This document shows, in pieces, positions 1 to 11,324 of a stretch of DNA of 64,000 nucleotides. This DNA comes from Nitzschia sp. DOCU1 (taxonomy: Eukaryota > Bacillariophyta > Bacillariophyceae > Bacillariales > Bacillariaceae): NCBI GenBank assembly GCA_951394045.1, contig OX595988.1:372001-436000 (forward strand), given 5' to 3'. Positions within the stretch are counted from its first letter, which is position 1; every line of letters begins with the position of its first letter. Made by a program: the position numbers and the translations under genes. The notes below the pieces were generated by a model that worked only from the letters and a program-made list of their open reading frames with translations, made no database searches and was not told the DNA's origin.

Positions 1-426
1 ACACTATTGTTAAATACTTCCCTGCATACCGGTATATTGTTTCCCAGGAAGCAACAGGATACTTGGCTTATTTCCCCGATAAAATAGCGCAGGGTGTTCT
101 TCAATTCATTGGTAGAAATCTATCTGACCTTGTGAGAGATTTCAATTCTCCCGAGCAAATGTAATGGAGATGATCAATCGGGGATGCCAAAATTGGAAGC
201 GCACAATATGCCCTTAATTCAACCGGAAGACTATCATTTCATTCCTTTGTGGATATGATGCCACCGGGCGGCTAGCAGGATCCTACAAATGGAACACATT
301 CCACTCGTAGCTTCATTGCGAGGAAGAACGATTGCGCCCCGTAAGGAGATTGGATTGATCGGTACTGTGCATGGAGGAGGATGTTGGGGTCGATGAAGAA
401 CAATCAGCGAACTTCTCGACCCCGCG

Positions 427-477
<51 letters not shown>

Positions 478-1062
478 GAGGACAAATGAGCGGCCGAAAA
501 TGAAGAAGTTTCAACACCCTTCTTATTCCTCTTGGTCTTCTCGTCCCAACCCGGATTAGTAGGAACAGGAGCCACTAGCACGGATACTGCTGTGTATTTC
601 AAGCCTTGTTTGTGTCGCATGAAGAACCAAATTGCCCCACCATCCTCCAGGCGAGGACAGCCGAAGAAGACACAAGCACCCCCTACTACCTAGCTACTAC
701 TTGCAAACGACGAGGTGCTGTAAGAACGCTGTCATTTGAAAGCGGATGCGGACCCGTAGAACTCTGCTATTAGCATAAGGACAATGACGAAGGTTTGATG
801 GCGACCGGTAGACACATAGCTGCTCCTTCTTTTACAATCTAGTAGTACTATCGTAGTAGTAGCAGCTAGTCTAGTGCTTTCACCCTGCTGCTACATGACA
901 TGCCAATCATCCTTTTGTTGGTGTAGTACTAGTACTATGACCACAGTAACACGAACAGCCAACTCGTCTAACTGCATCCCTTCAAAGTAGGCTAGGATAC
1001 AAACGCGATCAAAGAATTCATGCAGGTAGTAGTACTATCGACCCCAGTTCGTGTTATACAGT
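1..1062. other. Intergenic, no gene recognised
   Basis: About 1 kb without a convincing gene. It holds a TAC microsatellite, several TAGTA-rich stretches (around 840-860, 925-940 and 1025-1035) and one TACCGGTA palindrome near 28. A 62-residue open frame over the microsatellite is essentially poly-threonine and is not taken as a gene. The stretch lies downstream of the minus-strand CRAL-TRIO gene, so part of it is probably that gene's 3' flank. Confidence 0.6.
427..477. repeat. (TAC)17 microsatellite
   Basis: Seventeen uninterrupted TAC trinucleotides (51 bp). A simple sequence repeat in non-coding DNA, expected to vary in length between strains. Confidence 0.95.
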
Positions 1063-2127
1063 TTACTGCTGTTCAACCACCGGCCAATGATTGCTATCCG
1101 AAAAAGAAGTGGTTGAATGCTCTGAAGCTCCTCCCAGGGAATTTCGACGGCTGTTCTTAAACCATCCGCGACGTTTGGTTTCATTCAAATCCTTGGCCTT
1201 CTTGGATACATCGATACCAAGCTTGGGGAGGCCACCAAACAGGCTTCGCTTTTTGCGGAGAGGATTGGTGGCGCGCTCCAAGTGTTGATGGAATCGCACA
1301 AAGTCTTTGACAAGGGCGTCTGTGTCCACTTGACCGCCCCGAACTTCGTCTGGTAAATATTTCTCAAAATCGAGTTCCATGAAGTAAGGTAGTTCGTCCT
1401 CTTGAATAATATGGACCTTTTTTCGAAAGTTTTCCGATAGCATGGGCTTCATGATCGCCCAAACCTTTCCGAACCACGAAGGAGGGTTCAAAATTATGAA
1501 CAGATCGACCTTGGCCGGAAAGATTCGCCCTTGAAGGACATTCATGAACTTCCTGCAGTATTCGGTGCTGAAGTTGTACATGTTCCAGCCCTCCATATTC
1601 GCCAGAAAGGCGATGCCTTGCTTGGAATCCTTGGCCACCATCTTGTCCATAACGAAGATGAGGTTATCAATCACATCCGAGACAGTAGTCTCTTTTGGGA
1701 AGTATCGAGATGGACGCATGTAGAAAACATTGCTCCCGTCGCTTGTCTTGAGTCCAGGGCATGGGAAAAGTGTCTTGCTTCGAAGTTGATCCTCCATATC
1801 GATGGCAGAGAGCTCAAAGAGACGGCCCTTACTTCTTCGCATCAGGCTGATAGCACGACGTTCGTTAAACTCGCAGTAGATAGCAATGCGCATAATCTGG
1901 CTGTCAGTGAATGCCTTTCTCTTGCACTCCGTCTTGAAGTCGGTTTCCCACGTGGCCTTTATTGTGGCAAAGCCCAAAATATCTTCATCGGAAAGGCCTC
2001 GAGAAACTGCTTCAGCTTGGACTGAGCACTCCTGTTGGACTGGCCCAAATCTCATCGGCCCCGATCCGAGCTGCATGGTTAGCTCCATTTGAAGCTGCGA
2101 GTCGGACTTCTTGCTTTTGAGAAACAT
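1063..2127 (-). CDS. CRAL-TRIO (Sec14-like) lipid-binding protein
   Basis: Single-exon gene of 354 residues starting at the ATG complementary to 2125-2127. An N-terminal helical region (about residues 20-110, with a G-P-M-R-F-G-P motif) is followed by a CRAL-TRIO domain (about 115-265). It shows the family signatures L-Q-G-R, I-L-N-P-P-S-W-F and R-K-K-V-H-I-I. The family binds a small lipid or hydrophobic ligand in a gated pocket and moves or presents it at membranes; the ligand here is unknown. The tail (about 290-354) is basic and Ser-rich, including R-R-N-S-L, a possible phosphorylation or membrane-association site (inference). It is a close paralogue of the gene at 11943-12876 but lacks that gene's intron at the equivalent Lys-Thr junction. 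Gene confidence is high; function is family level only. Confidence 0.85.
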   Translation of the reverse strand: MFLKSKKSDSQLQMELTMQLGSGPMRFGPVQQECSVQAEAVSRGLSDEDILGFATIKATWETDFKTECKRKAFTDSQIMRIAIYCEFNERRAISLMRRSKGRLFELSAIDMEDQLRSKTLFPCPGLKTSDGSNVFYMRPSRYFPKETTVSDVIDNLIFVMDKMVAKDSKQGIAFLANMEGWNMYNFSTEYCRKFMNVLQGRIFPAKVDLFIILNPPSWFGKVWAIMKPMLSENFRKKVHIIQEDELPYFMELDFEKYLPDEVRGGQVDTDALVKDFVRFHQHLERATNPLRKKRSLFGGLPKLGIDVSKKAKDLNETKRRGWFKNSRRNSLGGASEHSTTSFSDSNHWPVVEQQ

Positions 2128-3161
2128 TGTTGTTAGTGTTGGGTTTTCGAATTTGTGATGATAGTTAAGAAAAAATGAAAAGAGAGGTGAGTGATGCCGG
2201 CAGGAAGTTGGAGTTTGTATTTCTGAGATGCAAGATAGTCCCTGGTGAACGGAGGAATTTTCACCCCTGCTCCGATTCTGCTTACTTAACTAACCACTGA
2301 TCGGGGCATACGGAACGGATGAAGACACCATTCTTTTTCTTATATCAGGCTCAGATCAAATTTCTTACCACGCACTTTATCTTCCCAGATCACAGACCAG
2401 TGACAGTTGTCAAGTGCATAATTAAAACTGCTGGCAGCGTCATTGTGTGGGGTGCTTCACAAACGGGGAATTTTAGAAGTGCCCTCTCGGCATACGATTT
2501 TCTCCATCGTGAACTACTGAACAGTGCAACGATGATCAAGGGCTTGTGAGATTAAGAATGGTTGTGGTGATGACACTTTTAGCAAAATGTCAAACTTGCA
2601 GCACATAGTAGTGGGCAATAGTTTCTACCAACAACCGAATTCTGGTTCTCTGGACGTCATGGCAATATCCAGACCAATTCTTAAGCCAGTCTGCCTTTAA
2701 TCAAATCGTCGTGTGTGACTGCATAGCATATTTCTCGGTCGTGACGAAACGGCAGTAATTAATGTGGGGCATTTGCCATTCATGACACGTGACTCTAGTT
2801 GGGCACGGCCCTAAATGCGCTTTCCCCAAGTATGCGCGCCTTTCTCTACCTCCGACACAGACTACCACGTACCTGTCTATTGCACCAAATTGCGAACTCA
2901 GAAGAAGAAAAAGTGGAAGGCAATAATAGAAGATGAAAGAGGGCAATTATCCACGCTATCATAAGCAGGCATGCGTGGCGCAGGCAAAGTAGGTCGCCGG
3001 CCAGACTAACCACCCCCTAAATCTTTGGGGTTTTCCTCCCCCGCCACAAAAAATTTGGATCCAAAAACGGGTGCCAACACACACCCTCCATATCTTCGTT
3101 CCGTCAGCCTTCCGACTTTGAAAGGGTAGACCTCAAGTCTCTATTACCTCACCTTGCAACC
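2128..3161. other. Intergenic, divergent promoter region
   Basis: About 1 kb between the minus-strand CRAL-TRIO gene and the plus-strand GH2 gene, so it should contain both promoters. Small open frames (2319-2549 plus, 2701-2946 minus) have no recognisable domain or coding character. No RNA gene was seen. Confidence 0.6.
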
Positions 3162-5168
3162 ATGAGACGCTTTCTTCTTCCATTGCTAGTTGTGGCGTCA
3201 GTGATGGGCGCCCTGCCTTTGGCCGAATCATCGGCTCCGCGTTACTGGCCTCGCTATTCTGGGAAACGAAGCGTCGTTTTGTTGGACGGCATGTGGAACA
3301 CATCTCGACTGGAAGATTCGACAGGCTTCGATTCGATGGATCCTCATATGGACATTGCCGCCATTGCTACGCCCGAGACGGCCCCGGTTCCGTCCACTGT
3401 CGACAATACCTTGCCAGGCTTTCTGGGATATCGAGGAGTTTCGTTCTTTCGGACGATGGTTTCTCCACCTTCCTCGGGTCCGGCGAGATTGCAATTTCAA
3501 GCGTGCAGCTTTTATTGTCGTGTCTGGGTCAATCAGGAAGAAATAGGAGACCATCTAGCCGGTGGCTACGTCGCTTTTACCTTGGACGTGCCAGCCTTGC
3601 CGTCAGCATCTCATGTCGAGATCTTTGTCTTGGTGGACAATCGATTCAATGAAACGACAGCACCCATGCATACGGGAGGAGACTTTTGGCATTATGGTGG
3701 AATATTGCGATCCGTCGAGTGGCATGTATTGCCAGATTGCGACGAACAATGGCCCTGGCGGCTCTTTGTCTTTCCACAAGATGATTTGGAGTCTGTCAAG
3801 TTGCAGCTGCGATTGGCCGACTCGCAATTTGAGGGGACCCTCCTTCAAGATGTCATTTTGGGGTTTGATCAAGACATGCTGGAAATCCAAACAAGCAAGG
3901 GAGAACTTGCTCATCAACTAGTCATTCGGGCAGGGTCACTGTCAACCACAGCCCCTGGATTGTCGGATTTAGGCACCATTCGTGTGCCGAATCCCCGCAT
4001 TTGGTCGACGACGGATCCGCAGCTGCATACAATATCAGTAGACTTGAGTGGCGCGACGGTAACAGAACGCTTTGGATTGCGGTACTGGGATATTGCCAAA
4101 GATGAGCATGGGGCGAACCGTATTCGACTCAATGGCGAAATTCTCAAATTGGTCGGTTGGAACCATCATACGCAGTGGCCCGATACTGCCGCATCGCCTA
4201 CCGACCAGCAAATGGACGACGACATCAAACTATTGGAACAAGGAAATGCCAACTTTGTACGTGGGGCACACTATCCTCAAGACCCCCGTTGGCTGGACCG
4301 ATTAGACGAAGTCGGAATGGTCATGTGGTCCGAGACCCTGGGACCCGGTGTCAAGGTTCACAATCTACAGGACGACTACTTTTTGAAATATCAAGAGCAA
4401 CAAATGAATGAAATGTTGGATAATGCCATGAACCATGCTTCGATTGCCTTTTGGGCATTTTTCAATGAGGGGCCGTCGGGCGATGCCGATGCATGCCCTG
4501 GCTACATGGAAAGTGCGGCGATTATTCAATCCCGAGATTCCACACGTTTCATTACCTACGCTTCAAACGTTTATCCGCCTCACGACTTGTGTTATGACGC
4601 GGCTACGGTGATTTCCCACAATGGGTATCCGGGATGGTACCAGGACGCGGATCCAGCTCAATGGTGGAATCGCATTGCCAATGTCATTCAACAAAACGTG
4701 TTGCCGTACACGGAAGGCAAGCCCTTTGTCATTTCCGAAACAGGAGCGGCTGGCATTTATGAATGGATCAATTCCACTACTAATGACACTCATACCAAAT
4801 GGACGATTCCTTATCAAACGAGCATTATCCAGCAAGACGTCGAGAATGCTTTGGCCAATTACAATATTTCTGGCATTTGTCTGTGGCACTTTTTTGATTT
4901 CAAGGTGAACGATGCGTTTGAGAATAACACGCATTGCGACTATCTACCAGATGTGGAACCTCCGACCTGTGGTTATATCGAGGTGAATACTAGTAGACCA
5001 TTTGGAAGACCGGGTGGGGCTAATCACAAGGGAGTCCTCGACTTCTTCCGTCGCCCCAAGCCTGCTTACGCCATAGTGGCCGAGAGGTATGCCAACGTTA
5101 CTCGCCACAAGAGTGATGTCGGTGTGCTTGACTCGACACCTTTAAACAGCAACAGTGCGGTGCGGTAG
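3162..5168 (+). CDS. Secreted glycoside hydrolase family 2 (beta-glucuronidase-like)
   Basis: Intronless gene of 668 residues. The ATG is followed by a typical signal peptide (charged start, hydrophobic core about 4-16, cleavage near A-L-P-L-A-E-S-S), so the enzyme should enter the secretory pathway. An N-terminal sugar-binding jelly-roll (about 40-190, with G-Y-R-G-V and G-G-I-L-R), an Ig-like domain and a C-terminal TIM barrel follow. In GH2 the acid/base Glu sits after Asn; here F-F-N-E places it at Glu436. The nucleophile is in I-S-E-T-G-A, Glu526, 90 residues later. W-N-H-H, G-A-H-Y-P and the late W-H-F-F-D-F fit beta-glucuronidase rather than bacterial LacZ. Several N-x-S/T sequons suit a glycoprotein. 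The exact substrate (glucuronide, galactoside or mannoside) cannot be decided by eye. Likely role: turnover of extracellular or vacuolar polysaccharide. Confidence 0.88.
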   Translation: MRRFLLPLLVVASVMGALPLAESSAPRYWPRYSGKRSVVLLDGMWNTSRLEDSTGFDSMDPHMDIAAIATPETAPVPSTVDNTLPGFLGYRGVSFFRTMVSPPSSGPARLQFQACSFYCRVWVNQEEIGDHLAGGYVAFTLDVPALPSASHVEIFVLVDNRFNETTAPMHTGGDFWHYGGILRSVEWHVLPDCDEQWPWRLFVFPQDDLESVKLQLRLADSQFEGTLLQDVILGFDQDMLEIQTSKGELAHQLVIRAGSLSTTAPGLSDLGTIRVPNPRIWSTTDPQLHTISVDLSGATVTERFGLRYWDIAKDEHGANRIRLNGEILKLVGWNHHTQWPDTAASPTDQQMDDDIKLLEQGNANFVRGAHYPQDPRWLDRLDEVGMVMWSETLGPGVKVHNLQDDYFLKYQEQQMNEMLDNAMNHASIAFWAFFNEGPSGDADACPGYMESAAIIQSRDSTRFITYASNVYPPHDLCYDAATVISHNGYPGWYQDADPAQWWNRIANVIQQNVLPYTEGKPFVISETGAAGIYEWINSTTNDTHTKWTIPYQTSIIQQDVENALANYNISGICLWHFFDFKVNDAFENNTHCDYLPDVEPPTCGYIEVNTSRPFGRPGGANHKGVLDFFRRPKPAYAIVAERYANVTRHKSDVGVLDSTPLNSNSAVR

Positions 5169-5559
5169 TTGCTTGAATACGGTGTGCCGAAAATGGAACC
5201 GTGTCTTCGCAAGTCTGCAGTGGTAGTAGTCACTGGCCCAACCGGTTACCAAGCCAACCTAGCTTCAGGTTCTACTGCTCTCTAGGAGAAAGGAGTAACG
5301 GGACTAGACGGGCAAGTGCAGCTGCGAATCGTGCTACAGTATACTCTACAACTAGCACGGTGCTTCGTGCAAAGAATTGTTGACGCATGCTATACATCTG
5401 TGAACTTCTTACAACATCCGCTATAGATCACGGATCAATCAAACTACTATCCGTACCCTTCCCCACGTTGGGCAACATTGAGTAAAAAGTATCAGGAATG
5501 TTCATGTAGAGGTACAAGAAGACTGATAAAGAGAATCGCCGCTTGTGAGAACAGTCCAT
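5169..5559. other. Intergenic between convergent genes
   Basis: About 390 bp between the ends of the GH2 gene (+) and the HSF gene (-). It should contain both 3' ends. No further gene or structured element was recognised. Confidence 0.6.
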
Positions 5560-6795
5560 TCAGCATGCTACAGTGCCCCGCGCTGCAGACGGTTGTGTTC
5601 GTTTGGCTCCCCTCTTATTGCTGGGTCTCTTTCGACGTGAGATCAAATCGATTAGAGAAGGATCGTTCCGACAAAAGTTCTTGTGGAAGCATGTTCCCTT
5701 TAGTGGTCCACGGGTTACTCTTGTAAAGCCGTACATGTTCAGTTGGCGTCTGAAGCTCTCGTATACCGTCTGATCAAAATAGAGAGGTAAAATCTGCTTG
5801 ACAAAAGCTTCCTCATTGTGGACTCGAAAGGCTGTTCCATCGTTGATCCAGCTGACTATGTGGTCCGCGTTGTTCTTTTCAACATCTTGAAGCATGCGAT
5901 ATACCATACGAGGGAAGGTACTTTCGCTGCGATGCAGATCGCCGTTACTAATGGTAACGGCCACAGGTGCAGGTGCCGGAATAGTAGGCAACGGTACAGA
6001 TAATAGCCGAGGAGCTGCTGGGCCAGGGACCGACAGTACTGGAATGGGATCAGCAGGTGCTGGGGGTGCAACAATAGGCACTGGGCCAGACGGTACAGAT
6101 GGCCCCTGAGAAGCTGGGGCAGGCGCCGAAACCACTGGAATGGGCTCAAGCTCACCCGCTGAGAGCTGTGGAGCTTCTGCAGGGTTTGCCATACACGACA
6201 TGAAGTTCAATTCCGAACTGTTAAAATCGAACTGGGGCTCAGAGTCATTCTGAGTTCGGGCGCCGGAAGGCTCGAACAAAGCAACAAAGTCATCCAGATC
6301 CCTTGGCGTTATTTCTGTTTTACTCCTGAAACTTTCCTCTCCGGAACTCGGCATCGAAGGAAGCATCGGTCTCATCGTATCCTTTACATCAAAAAAGGAT
6401 TTCTCGCCAAATGACGCTTGTCGGGGTGCCGTTTCTACCTTTACGGGTGGCGACCCTTTCGAATCAGGAATGCGCGGGATATTCTGGCACTGATCAGGCT
6501 TTCCTCTGACAAAGGCGGGGTGCGCATATCCCCCTCGATTGGTCCCAGAAGTGATTCTCTGAAAGTGGTACGTGTTAAGTTGTCGAAGAAAGCTCTTGAA
6601 TTTCGATTGCTTGAAGTGCCGAGGAAGGATGCTCGTCTCTAACTGTTTCGGCTTCCAGACTCGAAACGACTTGCCCCCTGGTTGCCACGAAATAATGTGA
6701 GAGTATCCTAACTTGTCCGACTTCTCTAGGAGTTCGTACAACTTGCAAGGGAAAGTCTTGCTCCTCCCTCCCGTCGTCGAATTCTTCAATGCCAT
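5560..6795 (-). CDS. Protein with two heat-shock-factor DNA-binding domains
   Basis: 411 residues from the first in-frame ATG (complement of 6793-6795); a longer reading would need a GTG start. Domain 1 (about 14-98) starts T-F-P-C-K-L-Y-E-L-L and contains I-I-S-W and S-F-L-R-Q-L-N-T-Y-H-F, the HSF recognition helix. A linker of about 190 residues follows, partly acidic and ending in a Pro/Ala/Val-rich tract. Domain 2 (about 292-385) starts T-F-P-R-M-V-Y-R-M-L and contains I-V-S-W, S-F-R-R-Q-L-N-M-Y-G-F and a basic tail (R-R-K-R, K-R-G-A-K-R) suited to nuclear import. No heptad-repeat trimerisation domain follows either DBD. HSF-domain proteins are greatly expanded in diatoms, but most carry one DBD. 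Binding as an intramolecular pair to inverted nGAAn units is an inference. Confidence 0.9.
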   Translation of the reverse strand: MALKNSTTGGRSKTFPCKLYELLEKSDKLGYSHIISWQPGGKSFRVWKPKQLETSILPRHFKQSKFKSFLRQLNTYHFQRITSGTNRGGYAHPAFVRGKPDQCQNIPRIPDSKGSPPVKVETAPRQASFGEKSFFDVKDTMRPMLPSMPSSGEESFRSKTEITPRDLDDFVALFEPSGARTQNDSEPQFDFNSSELNFMSCMANPAEAPQLSAGELEPIPVVSAPAPASQGPSVPSGPVPIVAPPAPADPIPVLSVPGPAAPRLLSVPLPTIPAPAPVAVTISNGDLHRSESTFPRMVYRMLQDVEKNNADHIVSWINDGTAFRVHNEEAFVKQILPLYFDQTVYESFRRQLNMYGFTRVTRGPLKGTCFHKNFCRNDPSLIDLISRRKRPSNKRGAKRTQPSAARGTVAC

Positions 6796-7902
6796 TTTTG
6801 ATCTCGTATATTGTCTCCAAAGAGGACTCACAGATGTGGTTATCTTGTTCGATTTTATGACTGCTTCAGGCTATTTGGTGCCGGAGCTGAATCTCAATTC
6901 GGGCGGTGTCGAAGGAAAAAAATGAGTTGAGATCGAGGACAATAGTGACTCGGCCAGCTCTCAAATCCTACCAGGGAGTCACGTAGATGTTTCGTTCGTA
7001 GAAATTCTAAGAGATTCAGAGTAAATAAGAGGTCTGATTTTGAAGCAAAATTACTCCGATAGAAATCGGAACTACAGAAAGCGATCTTCATATTCTTTGG
7101 GTTCTCGAAAAGATCGCCACGTAGTAGCCGTAGAGCGCAGCGGTGCAGCACGGACGGCTATATACGGTCTGTGCCTGGTACGTATCTACTCTGCCTGCTT
7201 GTGGCCAGGCTGTGCGACACGACACAGCCACCGAATGGATCGATTCATTCAGTCGCAAGTGAATCGCGGAAGTGGAACTATGGCAATGAATGCTATCGAT
7301 CCAATCTTCGCCGAGATCTCACCATGTAATTCTTTATCTTGAAATCACTGAATCATGGATAGGTGGTATTAAGCAGAAGAAGAGTTTGTTGCCCACACAT
7401 GACCAGCTTTTGCGCAAACACCTCATCGAAGCGCATCACCAGAACATCATGCATCGGCGGAAAGAATTTCAACTTGCTAGAGTTCTTCGCCTCTTGGAAG
7501 AAGATTGACGTCAAGTTTTCTGATTCAGCCGAACTTCCATTAAAAGCCTGAACTACCGGTACCTACCGGTAGGTTATGATAAACTCCTCACATAAATCAT
7601 GAGGCCGCAGCTGAGGTCCGCTACTGGGTTCTTATCGTCTCCCTGAAGCAGTACAGCTGCACCCAATCACTCCGAAAGTGTCTGGTTCCTATTATGGATC
7701 GAAGCTTGCATGTGAGTCACTTCCCGACTCATTCTCGTCCACACGAGTAACTCCGCGCTGCATGTTCTTTTTAGTCGCCGTTCTAGTCTACTAGACTACC
7801 GATGACGTGTCATAGTACCGTTGACTGCAACCATCGTTCTGTTATAAACTTTACAGCATACCGTAGCTTGCAGCCAAATTAAATCGTGATTCAGTCCATC
7901 AC
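6796..7902. other. Intergenic, no gene recognised
   Basis: About 1.1 kb between two minus-strand genes: the promoter side of the HSF gene and the 3' flank of ValRS. Overlapping short plus-strand frames (7040-7342, 7290-7508, 7363-7551) show no domain or consistent coding signal. Two TACCGGTA-type palindromes stand side by side at about 7553-7573. Confidence 0.55.
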
Positions 7903-10900
7903 CTACGATTCCGTTTTTTCGTCCAGAGACGCTAGTCGCTCAAAGTTTGCAATCATCTCTTCAATCTCCGAAACCTCTTTCTTGTAAGCAGAAAGCTTCT
8001 CAGAGTTCTGCTGCTTGAGGTCTTCAGGCACCTTCTCTTCGTACCCGTCGGCGGCCATCTTGCGCTCCAACGTCTGCAGGCCAGTTGACGTCTTCTTGAG
8101 GCCCTTGGTCAATCGCTGGATTTCTTGCTTGTAGTCAACCATGCCCTTTAGATCGACCAAAACGGTAATGGCATCGTTCACAATTTGTGCTCCAACCGAT
8201 TCGGGGATAGCGTCAGCTGCCGGGTTGACGTCGACCTTGGAAGCCCTACCTAATGTTGCGATATCATCGGATTGAGCAACGGCGACTTGCTCTCCAGTCG
8301 TCATCTTAATGTAGAAATGCGTCAACTTGTTATTGTTGATATGATACGACGCACGGAGCGATCGACAGGCCTTGATAATATCCATCGTAGTTGCCATGGC
8401 GGCCTCAATCTCCTCGTTCTTGTACGCCTCGACGCACTCGGGGTACTTCGCAATCATGATAGTCGGGGGTTCCGTCTCGCCTAGCGTCCCTCTACCAGGG
8501 AGCCGCTGCCACAATTCTTCCGTGACGAACGGCATCATCGGGTGAAGCAGCCGGAGTCCAGCTTCAATAGAAACCCATAGCGTTGCTTGTGCAGCCCATC
8601 GAGCATCCGTTTCGCCACCTTCAGAATCCTGCATAATGGGCTTGATCAACTCCAGGTAGACATCGCACAAATCGTCCAGCCACATGTGGTAGGACGCTTG
8701 CTGCGCGTCTCCAAATTTGTAGGCATCAAAGTGAGAATTGACGGCCTCGATTCCCTTCATCAAGCGGGAGATCATCCACTTGTCTCGAATGGCCATCTTG
8801 CCGCTACTCATGAGGTCGTCCAACAAGGTTGGAGTGGGCTTAAAGTCCTCAATGTACTTGAGAGCAAACCGAGTCGCATTCCAGAGCTTGTTGCAGAACT
8901 TGCGGTATCCAACGACGATCTTGACATCCAGGTTGATGTCTCTTCCTTGAGAACAATACGCCAACAATCCGAATCGGAGCGCATCCGATCCACACTCAGG
9001 AATACCGTCTGGGAATTCTTCTTCAATATTCTTCTTGGCGCGTGCAATTTCCTTTTGGGGCAAATTGCCACTATCCAAACGATCCTGAAGCGTCTTGAGT
9101 GAGCATCCATCAATAACCTCAAGGGGATCAATGACATTGCCCAACGATTTTGACATTTTTCGACCCTCCTTGTCACGGACCATGGCGTGCAAAAAGACGG
9201 TGTGGAATGGAAGCGTGTCCGTCAACTCCAAGCCCATCATGACCATGCGCGCCACCCAAAAGAAGAGAATATCCAAGCCCGTCTCCAACAACGACGTCGG
9301 ATAAAAGGCCTTGAGATCGTCCGTCTGGTCGGGCCAACCCATGACAGAAAAGGGAAACAGCCCCGACGAAAACCACGTATCCAAGACATCTTCGTCTCGT
9401 TCCAAAATCAAATCATCCTCGGAACATCCCAGTAGCTTCAATGCCTTGATCTTGGCTTCCTCTTCGCTTCGCGCAACAATCCATCGGTCGTTATGATCCA
9501 TATCATTCTTGCTAATCTTGCCGCTTTCTTCCTTGGTAGTTGCAAACCAGGCAGGGATTTGATGACCCCACCACAGCTGACGGCTAACGCACCAGTCCCG
9601 AATATTGTCAAGCCACTGGAACCAGGTCTTTTCGTGTTCGGCGGGGACAATCTTGAGCTCGCCGTTGCGGACGGCGTCGGTCGATCGCTTGGCCATACCG
9701 TCGCAGTTGACATACCACTGGGGAGTAATCATGGGTTCCAAAATATCTCCCGAACGAGAGCAGAGACCTAGTCTCATCTTGTTGGGTTCCTTTCCTTTTA
9801 GCAAGCCCTGTAGTAAACAATAAAGCAAAAATAGCAAACAAGTGAGACATGCGCAACACGTAGCATCGCTTTGCATCCATCCAAACCAATTTGGCGCCTA
9901 CATACCTTCTTGTCCAAGGCTTCTTCCATTGCGATACGAGCATCATATCGCATCATCCCTTCAAACTCTGCTCCACCATGATGATTGATACTTCCATCTT
10001 CATTCAAAACAGTAATAAATTCCAAATTGTGTCGTTTGCCACATTCGTAATCGTTGGGGTCATGCGCCGGCGTAATCTTGACGGCTCCCGTACCAAAGGT
10101 CATGTCGACCAATTCTGCATCGGTAATAATCGGGATCTTTCGTCCACTAAAGGGATGAACGACAAACTTGCCATGCAAATGCGTGTATCTAGGATCTTCG
10201 GGATGCACCGCAACGGCAGTATCTCCCAACATGGTTTCCAAACGTGTCGTTGCCACAATAACTTGTTCATCCAATCCATCGACAGGATAAGCAAAGCTCG
10301 TTAGGATACCAAATTCATATCGTCCCTTGGGATCTTTTGGATTTCCCTTGTGTGTCTTGACTTCCAAAAAGGTTCGTCCTTCCAAATCAATGTAATCCAC
10401 TTCAATATCCGAAATGGCCGATTTCAATGCACAAGACCAATTTCCCAATCGATTGGCTCGATACAACAATCCTTTTTCATGAAATCGATTAAAGGCTTCA
10501 ATAACAGCCTTACTCAACATGTCGTCCATAGTAAATCGTTCACGACTCCAATCGACCGAACTTCCCAAACGACGCAACTGATTCGTAATTTTGTTTCCAT
10601 ACTCTCCTTTCCATTCCCACACTTTATCAACAAACGCCGTTCGACCCAAATCATGACGAGTCTGATTTTGCGTCTTCATAATCATCTTTTCAACGACGGA
10701 TTGCGTCGCAATACCCGCATGATCCGTACCCGGCACATAGAGTGTGGCATGTCCCTTCATGCGATGCCATCGTGTAAGTGTATCTTCGACAGCTGCGGTC
10801 AAGGCATGACCCAAATGCAAGGATCCAGTCACATTGGGCGGTGGAATGACCATGACAAACTTTTCCTCGGGGGGACGTCCCATGGCATCGGCAGGATTGC

Positions 10901-11324
10901 CTTTGTAAAAGCCGGCTTCTTCCCACCAATCTTGCCATGCGGCTTCGACTGCCATGGGATAATACGCGTCAGCAAAGGGTAGAGCGGCCATGTCCTTTTT
11001 AGCACCCTTGGGTGTAGGATTGACAAACGGTTCGGTTTGTTTGGGAGGAAGAGAAGTAGCCGCTGCTTCCTTTTTGGTGTTGGACGAGTCGCCCCATTGC
11101 GGCTTTTCCTTCTTTTCCTTTTTGCCTTTTCCTTTGGCTAACTTTTTCAACTGGTTTTTGGATAACTTTTGTTCTCCACCTTCATCTCCAGGAGTCTATA
11201 TTGTGGATAGTATAAAATGCAAGTTGAGCGAATGAACGTGATATACGGCTGGCCATGGAGCACATGCATCACTTACGCCTGGGGCACCAGCATCAGGGGC
11301 AGGTGAAGCTTGTCCTTCACTCAT
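7903..11324 (-). CDS. VARS: Valyl-tRNA synthetase (three exons)
   Basis: Class Ia synthetase charging tRNA-Val. Exons on the minus strand: 11324-11277 (starts M-S-E-G-Q-A-S), 11195-9906 and 9807-7903. The introns (11276-11196 and 9905-9808) have GTAAGT...TAG and GTATGT...CAG borders, are phase 0, and join to an unbroken 1,080-residue protein. A Lys-rich N-terminal extension precedes the catalytic domain. The ATP-binding signature H-L-G-H lies at about 143-146 (P-P-P-N-V-T-G-S-L), T-D-H-A-G-I-A-T-Q just after it, and K-M-S-K-S at about 663-667. The editing (CP1) domain lies between, the anticodon-binding domain after, and a C-terminal coiled coil ends the protein. Length and order match eukaryotic ValRS. 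There is no obvious organelle presequence; in diatoms one gene may serve several compartments through alternative starts, which is not visible here. Confidence 0.95.

Noticed and set aside
371..559. 62-residue open frame with a long threonine run
   Set aside because: It is the TAC microsatellite read in frame; no domain and no flanking coding signal.
6796..6831. Longer N-terminus for the HSF protein
   Set aside because: It depends on a GTG start; the downstream ATG (complement of 6793-6795) sits directly before the first HSF domain.
7040..7551. Three overlapping short plus-strand frames
   Set aside because: They overlap in different frames, have no domain and lie in a promoter/3' flank region.
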